Source: Rhizobium phaseoli
Lineage (GTDB): Bacteria; Pseudomonadota; Alphaproteobacteria; Rhizobiales; Rhizobiaceae
Direction of reading: 5' to 3'
Assembly (NCBI RefSeq): GCF_010668805.1
Contig: NZ_WUFT01000017.1
Span: forward strand, 84,506 to 148,505
DNA: 64,000 bases
The position numbers and the translations under genes are program-made. Positions 45,283 through 53,653 of this stretch are shown in pieces; position 1 is the stretch's first letter, and each line of letters begins with the position of its first letter. The notes beneath the pieces are model-generated. The model was not told the DNA's origin, did not search any database, and worked only from the letters and a program-made list of their open reading frames with translations.

Positions 45283-46191
45283 ATGGACAGATTCGATGCC
45301 ATGCGGGTGTTTTGTCGCGTCGTGGAACGCCGCAGCTTCACGCTTGCCGCCGAAGACACCGGCTTGCCGCGCTCGACCGTTACCGATGCGGTGAAGCAGC
45401 TCGAGGCCCGCCTCGGCGTGCGCCTGCTCCAACGCACGACACGCCATGTCAGCCCGACGCTGGACGGCGAGGCCTACTACCAGCGCTGCCTGTCGATCCT
45501 TGCCGATATCGAGGATGCCGAAGGCGCCTTTGCCGGCGCCAAGCCGAAGGGTCTGCTGCGCGTCGATGTGCATGGCACCCTCGCCCGCCATTTCGTGCTG
45601 CCGAGCCTGCCGTCGTTTCTCCAGACCTATCCTGAGATCGAATTCTACATGAGCGAAGGCGACCGGCTGGTCGATTTGGTGCGCGAGGGCATCGACTGCG
45701 TGCTGCGCGTCGGCACGCCTGGGGACAGCGACATGATCGCCCGGCGCGTTGCCGTGCTGGACGAGATCACGCTCGCCTCACCTGATTATATCGCCACCCA
45801 TGGCCTGCCGCAGCATCCCGACGGGCTTGCCGGCCACCGTATGGTCGGCTTCCGCTCCAGCAGCACTGGCAGCCTGCTGCCGCTCGAATTCATCGTCGAC
45901 GGCACGGTGCGTGAGATCACTATTCCCGCCATCGTCACCGTCAACGCCGCCGAAAGTTATATTTCAGCGGCGAGGATGGGCCTCGGCATGATCCAGATCC
46001 CGCATTATCACGCCGAAAAAGATCTTGCCGAGGGAACGCTGATCCACGTGCTCAGGGATTTTCCGCTGACCCCGACACCGGTTTCCCTGCTCTATCCGCG
46101 CAACCGCCAGCTTTCGCCGCGCGTGCGCGTCTTCATCGACTGGCTGGTGAAGGTCTTCGCTCGACAAGATTCGGAAAACGCGCTTTGCTAA
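45283..46191 (+). CDS. LysR-family transcriptional regulator
   Basis: A 302-aa LysR regulator beginning MDRFDAMRVFCRVVERRSF, with the recognition helix region STVTDAVKQLEARLGVRLL and a complete effector domain. Divergent from the SDR gene 106 bases away, the classic arrangement in which a LysR protein controls the gene it faces. Paralogous to the LysR at 43196-44107. Confidence 0.92.
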   Translation: MDRFDAMRVFCRVVERRSFTLAAEDTGLPRSTVTDAVKQLEARLGVRLLQRTTRHVSPTLDGEAYYQRCLSILADIEDAEGAFAGAKPKGLLRVDVHGTLARHFVLPSLPSFLQTYPEIEFYMSEGDRLVDLVREGIDCVLRVGTPGDSDMIARRVAVLDEITLASPDYIATHGLPQHPDGLAGHRMVGFRSSSTGSLLPLEFIVDGTVREITIPAIVTVNAAESYISAARMGLGMIQIPHYHAEKDLAEGTLIHVLRDFPLTPTPVSLLYPRNRQLSPRVRVFIDWLVKVFARQDSENALC

Positions 46192-46211
46192 TATGAGCCC
46201 TTTGGGGGGGA

Positions 46212-46532
46212 ATGGCCATGGCACTCAACGATATCACTGTCTACCAGACGGAAGGCGGCTTGGTGGTCGAATTCGGCGGCGAAGGCGAAGACAGCATTGC
46301 CGTGACGCTGCGAAGCACGCCTGAACTGACACAGGAAAACGCCGTCTCTCGCGCCAAGGCTCTGCTTGCGGCAGCGATCGAACCCGCCCATGGCAACGGC
46401 TCCCGCAGCAAGGACCCTGCCCTGCTCGAAGAGGAGCTGGAGGAAGGCCTGGAAGATTCCTTCCCGGCAAGCGACCCGGTCTCGACCACCACCTCTTCGA
46501 TCCCGATGCGCGATCCGAACGCCGGTCGCTGA
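46212..46532 (+). CDS. Small acidic conserved protein of unknown function
   Basis: A 106-aa acidic protein with no signal or membrane segment. It ends with LEEGLEDSFPASDPVSTT, a short motif I recall in other small proteobacterial proteins with the D-x-FPASDP pattern. A run of seven G before the ATG (GGGGGGGAATGGCC) acts as a strong ribosome site. It lies 20 bases after the LysR gene. Confidence 0.75.
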   Translation: MAMALNDITVYQTEGGLVVEFGGEGEDSIAVTLRSTPELTQENAVSRAKALLAAAIEPAHGNGSRSKDPALLEEELEEGLEDSFPASDPVSTTTSSIPMRDPNAGR

Positions 46533-46587
46533 CGCCCGCCAGCTTTTGGGATGACGCCGCGCCCGCCGGATGTTATCTGCGTCAGCC

Positions 46588-47187
46588 ATGATCGATGGTG
46601 GAATGATATCAGGCGCGATCGGCGCCGGCGCGCTTGCCGGCGAAAACCTCAAGGCGTTTTTCGAACGCGACGCGATCACTGTCTCCCGCGACCTGCTCGG
46701 CTGCCATCTCACTGTCAATGGCGTCGGCGGACGCATCACCGAGACCGAAGCCTATTTCCCCGATGACGAGGCCTCGCATAGCTTTCGTGGCCCAACCAAG
46801 CGCAACGGCGCCATGTATGGCCGGCCCGGCAATGTCTACATTTACCGCATATATGGCATGTATTGGTGCCTGAACTTCGTCTGCCATCCGGGCTCGGCCG
46901 CGCTCATTCGCGCTCTGGAGCCGGAAACGGGAATCCCTCTCATGATGGAGCGGCGCGGCACCGAGACGCTGACTGCACTCTGCAGCGGCCCCGGCAAACT
47001 CTGCCAGGCGCTCGGCATCGATATTCAGATCAACGACCGGCTGCTCGACCGCCCGCCCTATGCGCTCACGCCCTCCGCGCCGGTGCCCATTGTTTCGGGA
47101 AAACGCATCGGCATCACCAAAAATGCCGACGCACCATGGCGCTTCGGCATTCAGGGCTCGCGTTATCTCAGCAAACCGTTCCGCTGA
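46588..47187 (+). CDS. 3-methyladenine DNA glycosylase (MPG/AAG family)
   Basis: A 199-aa base-excision repair enzyme. RDLLGCHL, the catalytic Glu region ITETEAYFPDDEASHSF, and YGMYWCLNFVC with GPGKLCQALGI are the family motifs. It excises alkylated purines such as 3-methyladenine. The start is uncertain: ATGs at 46570, 46588 and 46603 are in frame and none has a clear ribosome site. Tail-to-tail with the EmrB-type gene, with no gap. Confidence 0.9.
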   Translation: MIDGGMISGAIGAGALAGENLKAFFERDAITVSRDLLGCHLTVNGVGGRITETEAYFPDDEASHSFRGPTKRNGAMYGRPGNVYIYRIYGMYWCLNFVCHPGSAALIRALEPETGIPLMMERRGTETLTALCSGPGKLCQALGIDIQINDRLLDRPPYALTPSAPVPIVSGKRIGITKNADAPWRFGIQGSRYLSKPFR

Positions 47188-48753
47188 TTATTCCATGACC
47201 GCACTATGGTCCATGGCGGGCGCTGCTTTCGGCTTGCGCAGCAAGAGCACCAGCGGAATGACCGCGAGCGACATCACCATCAGCAGCTTGAAATCGTCCA
47301 TATAGGCAATGATCGTCGATTGAAGGGTGATGATCTCGTTGAGGGAAGCGCGCCCCGCCGCCGTCAGCGGACTGAGCCCCTGCGCCGCCACGGCATTGAA
47401 GGCGTGGTTGAACGGCGTCACATAGGCCGCGATCGATTCATGATTGCTCTGCGTGTTTTCGACGATCAACGCTGCGACGATCGAAATACCGACCGAGGAG
47501 CCGATGTTGCGCGACAGGTTGTAGAGCCCGGTGCCGTCGCCACGCATATGGGCGGGCAGCGTGGCGAAAGCGATGGTTGTCAGGGGCACGAACAGGAAAC
47601 CGAGGCCGGCGCCCTGGATGAAGCCGACCGAGACGATCGTCCATTGCGAAACGTCGGGCGTCCAACCCGTCATGTCGTACATCGCCCAGGCGGTCAGGCC
47701 GAGGCCTAGCACCAGCAGCCAACGCGTATCGACCTTGCCGATCAGCCGCCCGACGATGAACATGCAGAGCATGGTGCCGAGCCCGCGCGGCCCCATGACG
47801 ATGCCGGCGGTGATGACGGGATAGCCCATCAGCGTCTGCAGGTATGGCGTCATCAGCGCCAGCGAGGCGAGATAGGTGATGCCGATCACGAAGATGAAGA
47901 TCATGCTGATGGTAAAATTCTGGTCGAGAAACAGCTTCGGATTGACGAAGGATTTCTCCGCCGTCAGCGTATGCACGATCAGCAGATAGAAAGCGGAAGC
48001 GCAGATCAGCGCCTCGAGCATGATCTCGCCGGAGGAGAACCAGTCGAGCTGCTCGCCGCGGTCGAGGAAGAGCTGCAGCGAGGCGATGCCGAGACTCATC
48101 ATCCCGAACCCGAACCAATCCAGTTTGGCGAGGAAATCCCTCTTGGTTTCGGTGACGAAGATGACGATGCCGGCGAAGGCAAGCGCGCCGATCGGAATGT
48201 TGATGTAGAACACCCAGCGCCAGCTGATGTTATCAGTCAGCCAGCCGCCGATGACCGGGCCGAGCACCGGCCCGACCATCACCGAGACGCCGAAGAGGGC
48301 CATGGCCGACCCGCGCTCCTCGACGGTATAGATGTCGAGAAGGATGCCCTGCGAAAGCGGCACCAGCGATGCGCCGAACAGACCCTGCAGCAGGCGGAAG
48401 GCGACGATCTGATTCAACGATTGCGCCAGGCCGCATAGGATCGAGGCGGCCACGAAGCCGGCGATAGCGACGAGCAGCACGCGCTTGCGGCCGAACTTGG
48501 CGGCAAGGAAGCCTGATGGCGGCGTCATGATCGCCGCCGCGACGATGTAGGAGGTCAGGACCCAGTTGATCTGGTCGGCAGAAGCCGACACGCTGCCCTG
48601 AATATAGGGCAGCGCCACGTTGGCGATCGTCGTGTCCAGCGCCTGCATGATGACGGCGAGGATGACGCAGGCCGTGATTGCGCCGCGATTGGCAACCGGG
48701 GTCGCCGAGGAATCGGCAACCGAGGTCGCCGGGGAAGCGGAAGCGTTACTCAT
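47188..48753 (-). CDS. EmrB-type MFS drug efflux permease (DHA2 family, 14 TM)
   Basis: A 521-aa inner-membrane MFS protein with the DHA2 motif A (FLAAKFGRKRVLLVAI), motif C (GPVLGPVIGGWLTD) and about 14 membrane segments. ATG 48753 overlaps the adaptor gene stop by eight bases; a second Met one codon earlier is equally possible. Works with the adjacent EmrA-type adaptor to export hydrophobic compounds. R. etli RmrB is a known relative that helps bacteria resist plant phenolics. Confidence 0.93.
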   Translation of the reverse strand: MSNASASPATSVADSSATPVANRGAITACVILAVIMQALDTTIANVALPYIQGSVSASADQINWVLTSYIVAAAIMTPPSGFLAAKFGRKRVLLVAIAGFVAASILCGLAQSLNQIVAFRLLQGLFGASLVPLSQGILLDIYTVEERGSAMALFGVSVMVGPVLGPVIGGWLTDNISWRWVFYINIPIGALAFAGIVIFVTETKRDFLAKLDWFGFGMMSLGIASLQLFLDRGEQLDWFSSGEIMLEALICASAFYLLIVHTLTAEKSFVNPKLFLDQNFTISMIFIFVIGITYLASLALMTPYLQTLMGYPVITAGIVMGPRGLGTMLCMFIVGRLIGKVDTRWLLVLGLGLTAWAMYDMTGWTPDVSQWTIVSVGFIQGAGLGFLFVPLTTIAFATLPAHMRGDGTGLYNLSRNIGSSVGISIVAALIVENTQSNHESIAAYVTPFNHAFNAVAAQGLSPLTAAGRASLNEIITLQSTIIAYMDDFKLLMVMSLAVIPLVLLLRKPKAAPAMDHSAVME

Positions 48754-49969
48754 CATCCCCGCCCTGAGGCCGCCCCAGAAGCTTGTTGACGAAATCGGGC
48801 AGGCCGCGGGCATGACCGGTCTCGACATCGACCACCGTGCTCATGCCGACGCGAAGCGGCGGCCTGCCTTCGGTGTCTTCGATGGAGACGCGCATCGGAA
48901 TGCGCTGAACGACCTTCACCCAATTGCCCGTGGTGTTCTGCGCCGGCAGCAGCGAGAAGCTGGAGCCGGAGGCCGGGCTAATGCTCTCGACCTTGCCCTT
49001 CCACGTCACCCCGGGATAGGTGTCGACGTAGATCTCGGCCGTCTGGCCGGGCTTGACGTAGGTAAGCTCGGTTTCCTTCGGGCTGGCGGCGATCCACAGA
49101 TGATCGGTGGCAACGAGCGAGAAGGCCTGCTGCGAAGCCTGCAGGTAGGAGCCGACCTGCAGCGCGTTGACATTGGTGACGATGCCGTCGAACGGCGCCT
49201 TGACGACGCTATGGTCGAGTTCGCGCTGGGCATTGTCGACATTCGACTTGGCCTGCAGGTAGAGCGGGTTCTGCTCGATCGGCTGATCGGCAGAACCGCC
49301 GAGCTGCGCCAGCGTGGTTGCAGCTTCCGCCTTGGCGACGGTCACCTTCTGCCGAGCGGCCTCGAGATTATGCTTGGCTTCGTCATAGGCCGATTGCGTC
49401 GCGCTGCCGTTGTTGACCAGGTTCTGCTGCCGGTCGAACTGATCCTGGTAATAAGGCAGATCGGCTTGCGTCTGGGTGATCTCGGCCAGCGACTGCTGGT
49501 AGCTCGCCTTGAGATTCATGATCTGGTTGCGCTGCACGCCGAGCTGCGCCTTGGCGCCATCGAGCGCGATCTTGAAGGAATCGGCTCTGAGGCTGAAGAG
49601 CACCTGCCCCGCCTTGACCGCCTCGTTCTCGTGCACATTGATCTGCTCGACGATACCCGAGACATCGGTGGTAAGCCCGACCATGTCGGCCTGGAGATAG
49701 GCGTTGTCGGTCGACATCACCTGGCCGCCGTTGACGTAATAATAACCGCCGACGACGAGTGCCACCGGCAGCAGGGCAAACAGGATCGGCCGCGTGAGAC
49801 TGCGCCGGCGGCGGACCTTGATGCCGCCAGGCACAGCCACGGCGGCAGCCGGCGCTGAATTGGATGAAGGCGCTTCGGCTACCGTTTCCTGCTGTTGCGT
49901 TTGGTTGTCTTCGACAGGCGTCTTGGCATTGGCGTCGGCAACGACGCGGAGGGGGGATTGATCAGCCAT
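48746..49969 (-). CDS. EmrA/HlyD-type membrane fusion protein
   Basis: A 407-aa adaptor. A ~50-residue cytoplasmic N-terminus precedes one membrane segment (about 65-85), then lipoyl halves (DVSGIVEQINVHENEAVKAG and VVKAPFDGIVTNVNALQVG) around a long helical hairpin. ATG 49969 overlaps the MarR gene by eight bases. Part of marR-emrA-emrB operon. Confidence 0.92.
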   Translation of the reverse strand: MADQSPLRVVADANAKTPVEDNQTQQQETVAEAPSSNSAPAAAVAVPGGIKVRRRRSLTRPILFALLPVALVVGGYYYVNGGQVMSTDNAYLQADMVGLTTDVSGIVEQINVHENEAVKAGQVLFSLRADSFKIALDGAKAQLGVQRNQIMNLKASYQQSLAEITQTQADLPYYQDQFDRQQNLVNNGSATQSAYDEAKHNLEAARQKVTVAKAEAATTLAQLGGSADQPIEQNPLYLQAKSNVDNAQRELDHSVVKAPFDGIVTNVNALQVGSYLQASQQAFSLVATDHLWIAASPKETELTYVKPGQTAEIYVDTYPGVTWKGKVESISPASGSSFSLLPAQNTTGNWVKVVQRIPMRVSIEDTEGRPPLRVGMSTVVDVETGHARGLPDFVNKLLGRPQGGDDE

Positions 49970-50426
49970 CGTTCGTCTCGTTCTCGTCAACCGGGCTCCG
50001 GCATGCCTGAACCAGGTTCGTCTTCATTACGGATAGGGTGTGGAAAAGCTGCTCGCGCTGCTCGGCCGAAACGCTTTGCAGCGCTTCCGCGCGGGTGGTG
50101 TCGCCAATCTCGCGCATTTCGGCGAGCAGCGGATGCGCCTCTTCGCGCATGTAGAGCAACCAGATGCGCCGGTCGGTCGGGTGCTGACGGCGCTCGATCA
50201 GCCCGCGTTCGGCGAGTTTATCGAGGATGCGCACCAGCGTGATCGGCTCGACCTCGAGGATTTCGGCAAGCCCACTTTGATGGATGCCTTCATTGTTCGA
50301 GAGATAGGCAAGCGTCTGCCATTGCGATCGGGTCAGCCCAAGGCACTTCGCCCGCTGCTCGAACCGCTTGCGCAGCAGCCGCGCGACGTCGTGGAGAAGG
50401 AAGCCGAGGGTAGGAGTGGCGTTCAT
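49962..50426 (-). CDS. MarR-family repressor of the EmrAB-type operon
   Basis: A 154-aa winged-helix regulator (LGLTRSQWQTLAYLSNNEG through VEPITLVRILDKLAERGLIE and RRQHPTDRRIWLL, the wing). MarR proteins release DNA on binding phenolic ligands. ATG 50426 is chosen because it precedes the family core; the frame extends 24 codons through the operator. It is first in the operon and likely represses itself and the pump. Confidence 0.92.
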   Translation of the reverse strand: MNATPTLGFLLHDVARLLRKRFEQRAKCLGLTRSQWQTLAYLSNNEGIHQSGLAEILEVEPITLVRILDKLAERGLIERRQHPTDRRIWLLYMREEAHPLLAEMREIGDTTRAEALQSVSAEQREQLFHTLSVMKTNLVQACRSPVDENETNDG

Positions 50427-50445
50427 GAAAACCTGCGACCGATAT

Positions 50446-50463
50446 TTATAAGCATACTTATAA
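50446..50463. promoter_or_regulatory. Palindromic MarR operator candidate
   Basis: TTATAAG-CATA-CTTATAA, a perfect 7-4-7 inverted repeat 20 bases upstream of the marR start in an AT-rich island. Position and symmetry fit MarR autoregulation. Confidence 0.7.
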
Positions 50464-50669
50464 TATGGATAGATATATTGAGCTTGTGTGATGCACAAGG
50501 GTAGGGGCGGCAGATTCGGCCGCCGCGGCGAAAATGTCGCAGGCCCGCCGACCTATCCTGGATTCCCCTCTATCCCCCGTTCGAGACGCCAGACGGTAGA
50601 CGTGGCCCAGCTTCGCCCTAGTTCCGCGATAGGAACAGCCTCCGCGGGAGGCGCGCATTGGGGAACTCC

Positions 50670-52214
50670 ATGGCGTTCTTCGAAAGCATGTTGACGCTGC
50701 TGCTGGTGGCAATCGTCTTTCTGCAATTCTCCAGGAAGTTCAAAATTCCATATCCGACCATGCTGGCGATCGCCGGCGTCATCGTCGCCGCAGTACCTTG
50801 GGCGCCCGAGGTTGCGATCGATCCCGAGCTGGCACTGGCGCTGCTGGTGGCACCCGTGCTCTTCGACGCCGCCTATGATCTGCCGCCGCGGACGTTGCGA
50901 CGAAACTGGCTGCCGCTCTTTTCACTTGCCGCCATCGCCGTGATCCTGACGGCCGCCGCCGTCGCCACCGTCAGCGTGACGATGGCCGGCCTGCCGCTGG
51001 CCGCTGCCGTCGCACTTGGCGCCATCGTTGCGCCGCCGGATGCCGCGGCGGCGACCGCCATGCTCGACCGTTTCACCCTGCCGCGCCAAACCTATGTGAT
51101 CCTGAAGGGCGAAAGCCTGCTCAACGACGCCGTCGCGCTGCTGATCTTCAGCGCCGCGGTCGCCGCCGCCGCGAGCCCCACCTTCTTCGCCGGCGTCCTG
51201 GCGCAACTGGCGCTCGCCGTGCCTGGCGGCCTCATCCTCGGTTACCTCATGGGCCGCCTGTACATGATCGTCGGCCTGAGGCTGGCCGGCACGCTTGGCG
51301 GCACCTTGCTCGAATTCGTCGCCACCTTCGGCACATGGATCATCGCCGAGCGGCTGCACCTTTCGGCCATTCTGGCGATCGTCGTCTATGCCATGGTGAT
51401 CGCCCGATACATGCCCGAGCGGCAGACCGCTCGCCACCGCATCCATTCCTATTCGGTCTGGGAAGCAGCAGTTTTCCTGCTCAACGTGCTCGCCTTCCTA
51501 CTGATGGGGCTGCAGGCCCGGCAGATCGTTCTCGACCTCGACCCTGGTCGCCTGAGTTTCGCCGTCACCTTAGCCGCCGCAGTCTTCATCACCGTTATCG
51601 TCGTCCGCCTGGCCTGGGTGCTCTTCTATAATCGCGTCATGAACTTTCTCGCCGCGCGCGGACGCACGACGCAAGCGGTTCCGACATTCGCAACCAGCCT
51701 GCTTGCCGGCTGGTGCGGCATGCGCGGCCTCGTCACTCTGGCGACGGCACTCGCTCTACCGGTCGACTTTCCGGATCGCGATATCATCCTGCTCAGCGCA
51801 CTGGCCGTCGTTCTCGGGACGCTCATCATCCAAGGCCTGACGCTCGGACCGCTGATCCGCTTCCTGAAATTCGACCCGGACACCTCGCTGGACCGCGACC
51901 TCGTCAGAGCCCGGGTCGCGTTGATCGATGCAGCGCTTGCCGAACTTGCCGGCGGCGAGGATAAATCCGCCCGCATCCTACGCGAGGTCTATACCTCCGA
52001 ACGCGAGATCGCCGCCGATGGGAAACACCCTCGCGAGGTCAGCAGGTTGGACAAGCAGCGCCGCAACGTCATCGCCGCCAAACGCCGCAGACTGGCGGCG
52101 ATGCGCCGTGCCGACGAGATCGACGACGATGTTTTTCATATGCTGGAACAGGAGCTCGACTGGGCCGAACTCGCCGTCCTGCCGCCCGGCCGCGACGAGA
52201 TCGTCGAGAGCTGA
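50670..52214 (+). CDS. CPA1-family Na+/H+ antiporter
   Basis: A 514-aa inner-membrane protein with about 12 membrane segments, the CPA1 motif GAIVAPPDAAAATAML and GESLLNDAVALLIF, and a ~100-residue cytoplasmic C-terminal tail with charged helices. It exchanges Na+ or K+ for H+. ATG 50670 has GGGGA five bases upstream; TTG 50658 in the same frame is less likely. Divergent from the MarR operon. Confidence 0.92.
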   Translation: MAFFESMLTLLLVAIVFLQFSRKFKIPYPTMLAIAGVIVAAVPWAPEVAIDPELALALLVAPVLFDAAYDLPPRTLRRNWLPLFSLAAIAVILTAAAVATVSVTMAGLPLAAAVALGAIVAPPDAAAATAMLDRFTLPRQTYVILKGESLLNDAVALLIFSAAVAAAASPTFFAGVLAQLALAVPGGLILGYLMGRLYMIVGLRLAGTLGGTLLEFVATFGTWIIAERLHLSAILAIVVYAMVIARYMPERQTARHRIHSYSVWEAAVFLLNVLAFLLMGLQARQIVLDLDPGRLSFAVTLAAAVFITVIVVRLAWVLFYNRVMNFLAARGRTTQAVPTFATSLLAGWCGMRGLVTLATALALPVDFPDRDIILLSALAVVLGTLIIQGLTLGPLIRFLKFDPDTSLDRDLVRARVALIDAALAELAGGEDKSARILREVYTSEREIAADGKHPREVSRLDKQRRNVIAAKRRRLAAMRRADEIDDDVFHMLEQELDWAELAVLPPGRDEIVES

Positions 52215-52474
52215 CGCCATCCATGACGTTTCGATGGATTTTGGAACCGCAGCCAATTGGCATTTGCTATTTTTCGCCGCTGCCGTTTATATCCGGTTCC
52301 ATAGGTTACTATTTTTCCGATTTGCATTGTATGCCGGCCTTCCCTCACATCGATTGAACGCCGGGGGAAATCACGGGGGCCGAGGCCTTCGTTCAAAGCA
52401 GCAAGACATGAATAGCATCACCTTATCTTAGGATCGGCGGCAGTCTATCAGCCGTCGCGATTGGAGGGACCGGT
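52215..52474. promoter_or_regulatory. Promoter region of the second RND operon
   Basis: About 260 bases, AT-rich in 52250-52330, no gene. It must carry the promoter of the adaptor-pump operon; the ribosome site GGAGGG is at about 52463. No regulator gene is adjacent. Confidence 0.4.
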
Positions 52475-53653
52475 ATGAGTTACGTGCTTCGACGGATATT
52501 GATGCTCGGCTGCATCACCACGTTCATGCCTCTAGTGGCGATGGCGCAGGGTGCACCGTCTGCCCCTCCTCCGGTCACCGTCGCCAAGCCGGTCGTTCGC
52601 GATGTCATCGACAGTGACGAATTCATCGGCCGCTTCGAGCCGGTCGACGAAGTCTCCGTTCGCTCGCGCGTCGGTGGATACCTGCAGGAAATCCATTTCC
52701 AGGACGGTGCATTGGTCAAGCAGGGCGACCTGCTTTTCGTCATCGACCAGAGGCCCTTCGTAACCGCGCTCAGCCAGGCAAAGGCGACCCTCGAAGCGTC
52801 GCAATCGGCTCTGGTCTTTGCCGATGCGCAGTATAAGCGCGCGCAATCGCTTACTGCGAGCGGCAGCCAGTCGGCGCAGACGCTGGATGATCGCCGCCGC
52901 GAATTCGATTCGGCCGAGGCCAATGTCCGCGGCGCTCAGGCCGCAGCCGATCGCGCTTCTCTCGACATGGAATATACCGAAATTAAGGCGCCGCTCAGCG
53001 GCCGCATCGACCGCCGACTGATCTCGGCCGGCAACCTTGTGCAGACAGACCAGACCGTCCTGACGACCATCGTTTCGCTCGACCCGATCGATTTCTATTT
53101 CGACGTCGATGAGCGGCGCCTGCTGAATTTCGCCGACACGGCGCGCAAAATGGGCAAGGAGCTCCAGCTGGGCGGCGGCGGCCTGGATGTATCGGTCACG
53201 ATCTCGGATCCCTCTGCCAAACCATTCAAGGGAAAGCTCGATTTCGCTGAGAACCGGGTCGACAATCAGAGCGGCACCATTCGTCTCCGCGCCCGCTTCC
53301 CCAACCCCGATCTCGTCCTTCAGCCCGGCCTGTTCGGCCGCATTCAGGTTGAGGCCTCCAACACCTATCAGGCGATTCTCGTCCCCGACGAGGCAATCGG
53401 TTCGGATCAGAACGAGCGCGTCGTTTATGTCGTCGCGACCGACGGCACGGTTTCGACCAAGGCGGTGCGACCCGGACCGCGGCTTTACGGCTACCGCGTG
53501 ATACGCGAGGGCCTCGACGGCACCGAGACGATCATCGTCAACGGCCTGATGCGCGCCCGACCGGGTTCAAAGATCACGCCTCAAATGACCGAACTGCCGC
53601 AGGAGCGGCAGGACACTGCGCCCGAAACCGCCGGCGCGGAGAGCGGACAATGA
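52475..53653 (+). CDS. RND efflux periplasmic adaptor, second system
   Basis: A 392-aa AcrA/MexA-type adaptor. Signal peptide (about 1-24, ending VAMAQG), lipoyl halves (DGALVKQGDLLFVIDQRPF and APLSGRIDRRLISAGN), hairpin and beta-barrel domains. The stop overlaps the pump start as ATGA. It is a paralogue of the adaptor at 40982-42172. Confidence 0.94.
   Translation: MSYVLRRILMLGCITTFMPLVAMAQGAPSAPPPVTVAKPVVRDVIDSDEFIGRFEPVDEVSVRSRVGGYLQEIHFQDGALVKQGDLLFVIDQRPFVTALSQAKATLEASQSALVFADAQYKRAQSLTASGSQSAQTLDDRRREFDSAEANVRGAQAAADRASLDMEYTEIKAPLSGRIDRRLISAGNLVQTDQTVLTTIVSLDPIDFYFDVDERRLLNFADTARKMGKELQLGGGGLDVSVTISDPSAKPFKGKLDFAENRVDNQSGTIRLRARFPNPDLVLQPGLFGRIQVEASNTYQAILVPDEAIGSDQNERVVYVVATDGTVSTKAVRPGPRLYGYRVIREGLDGTETIIVNGLMRARPGSKITPQMTELPQERQDTAPETAGAESGQ

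Noticed and set aside
46570..46590. Earlier ATG for the 3-methyladenine glycosylase
   Set aside because: No ribosome site and no conservation expected for the extra six residues; left as an alternative start only.
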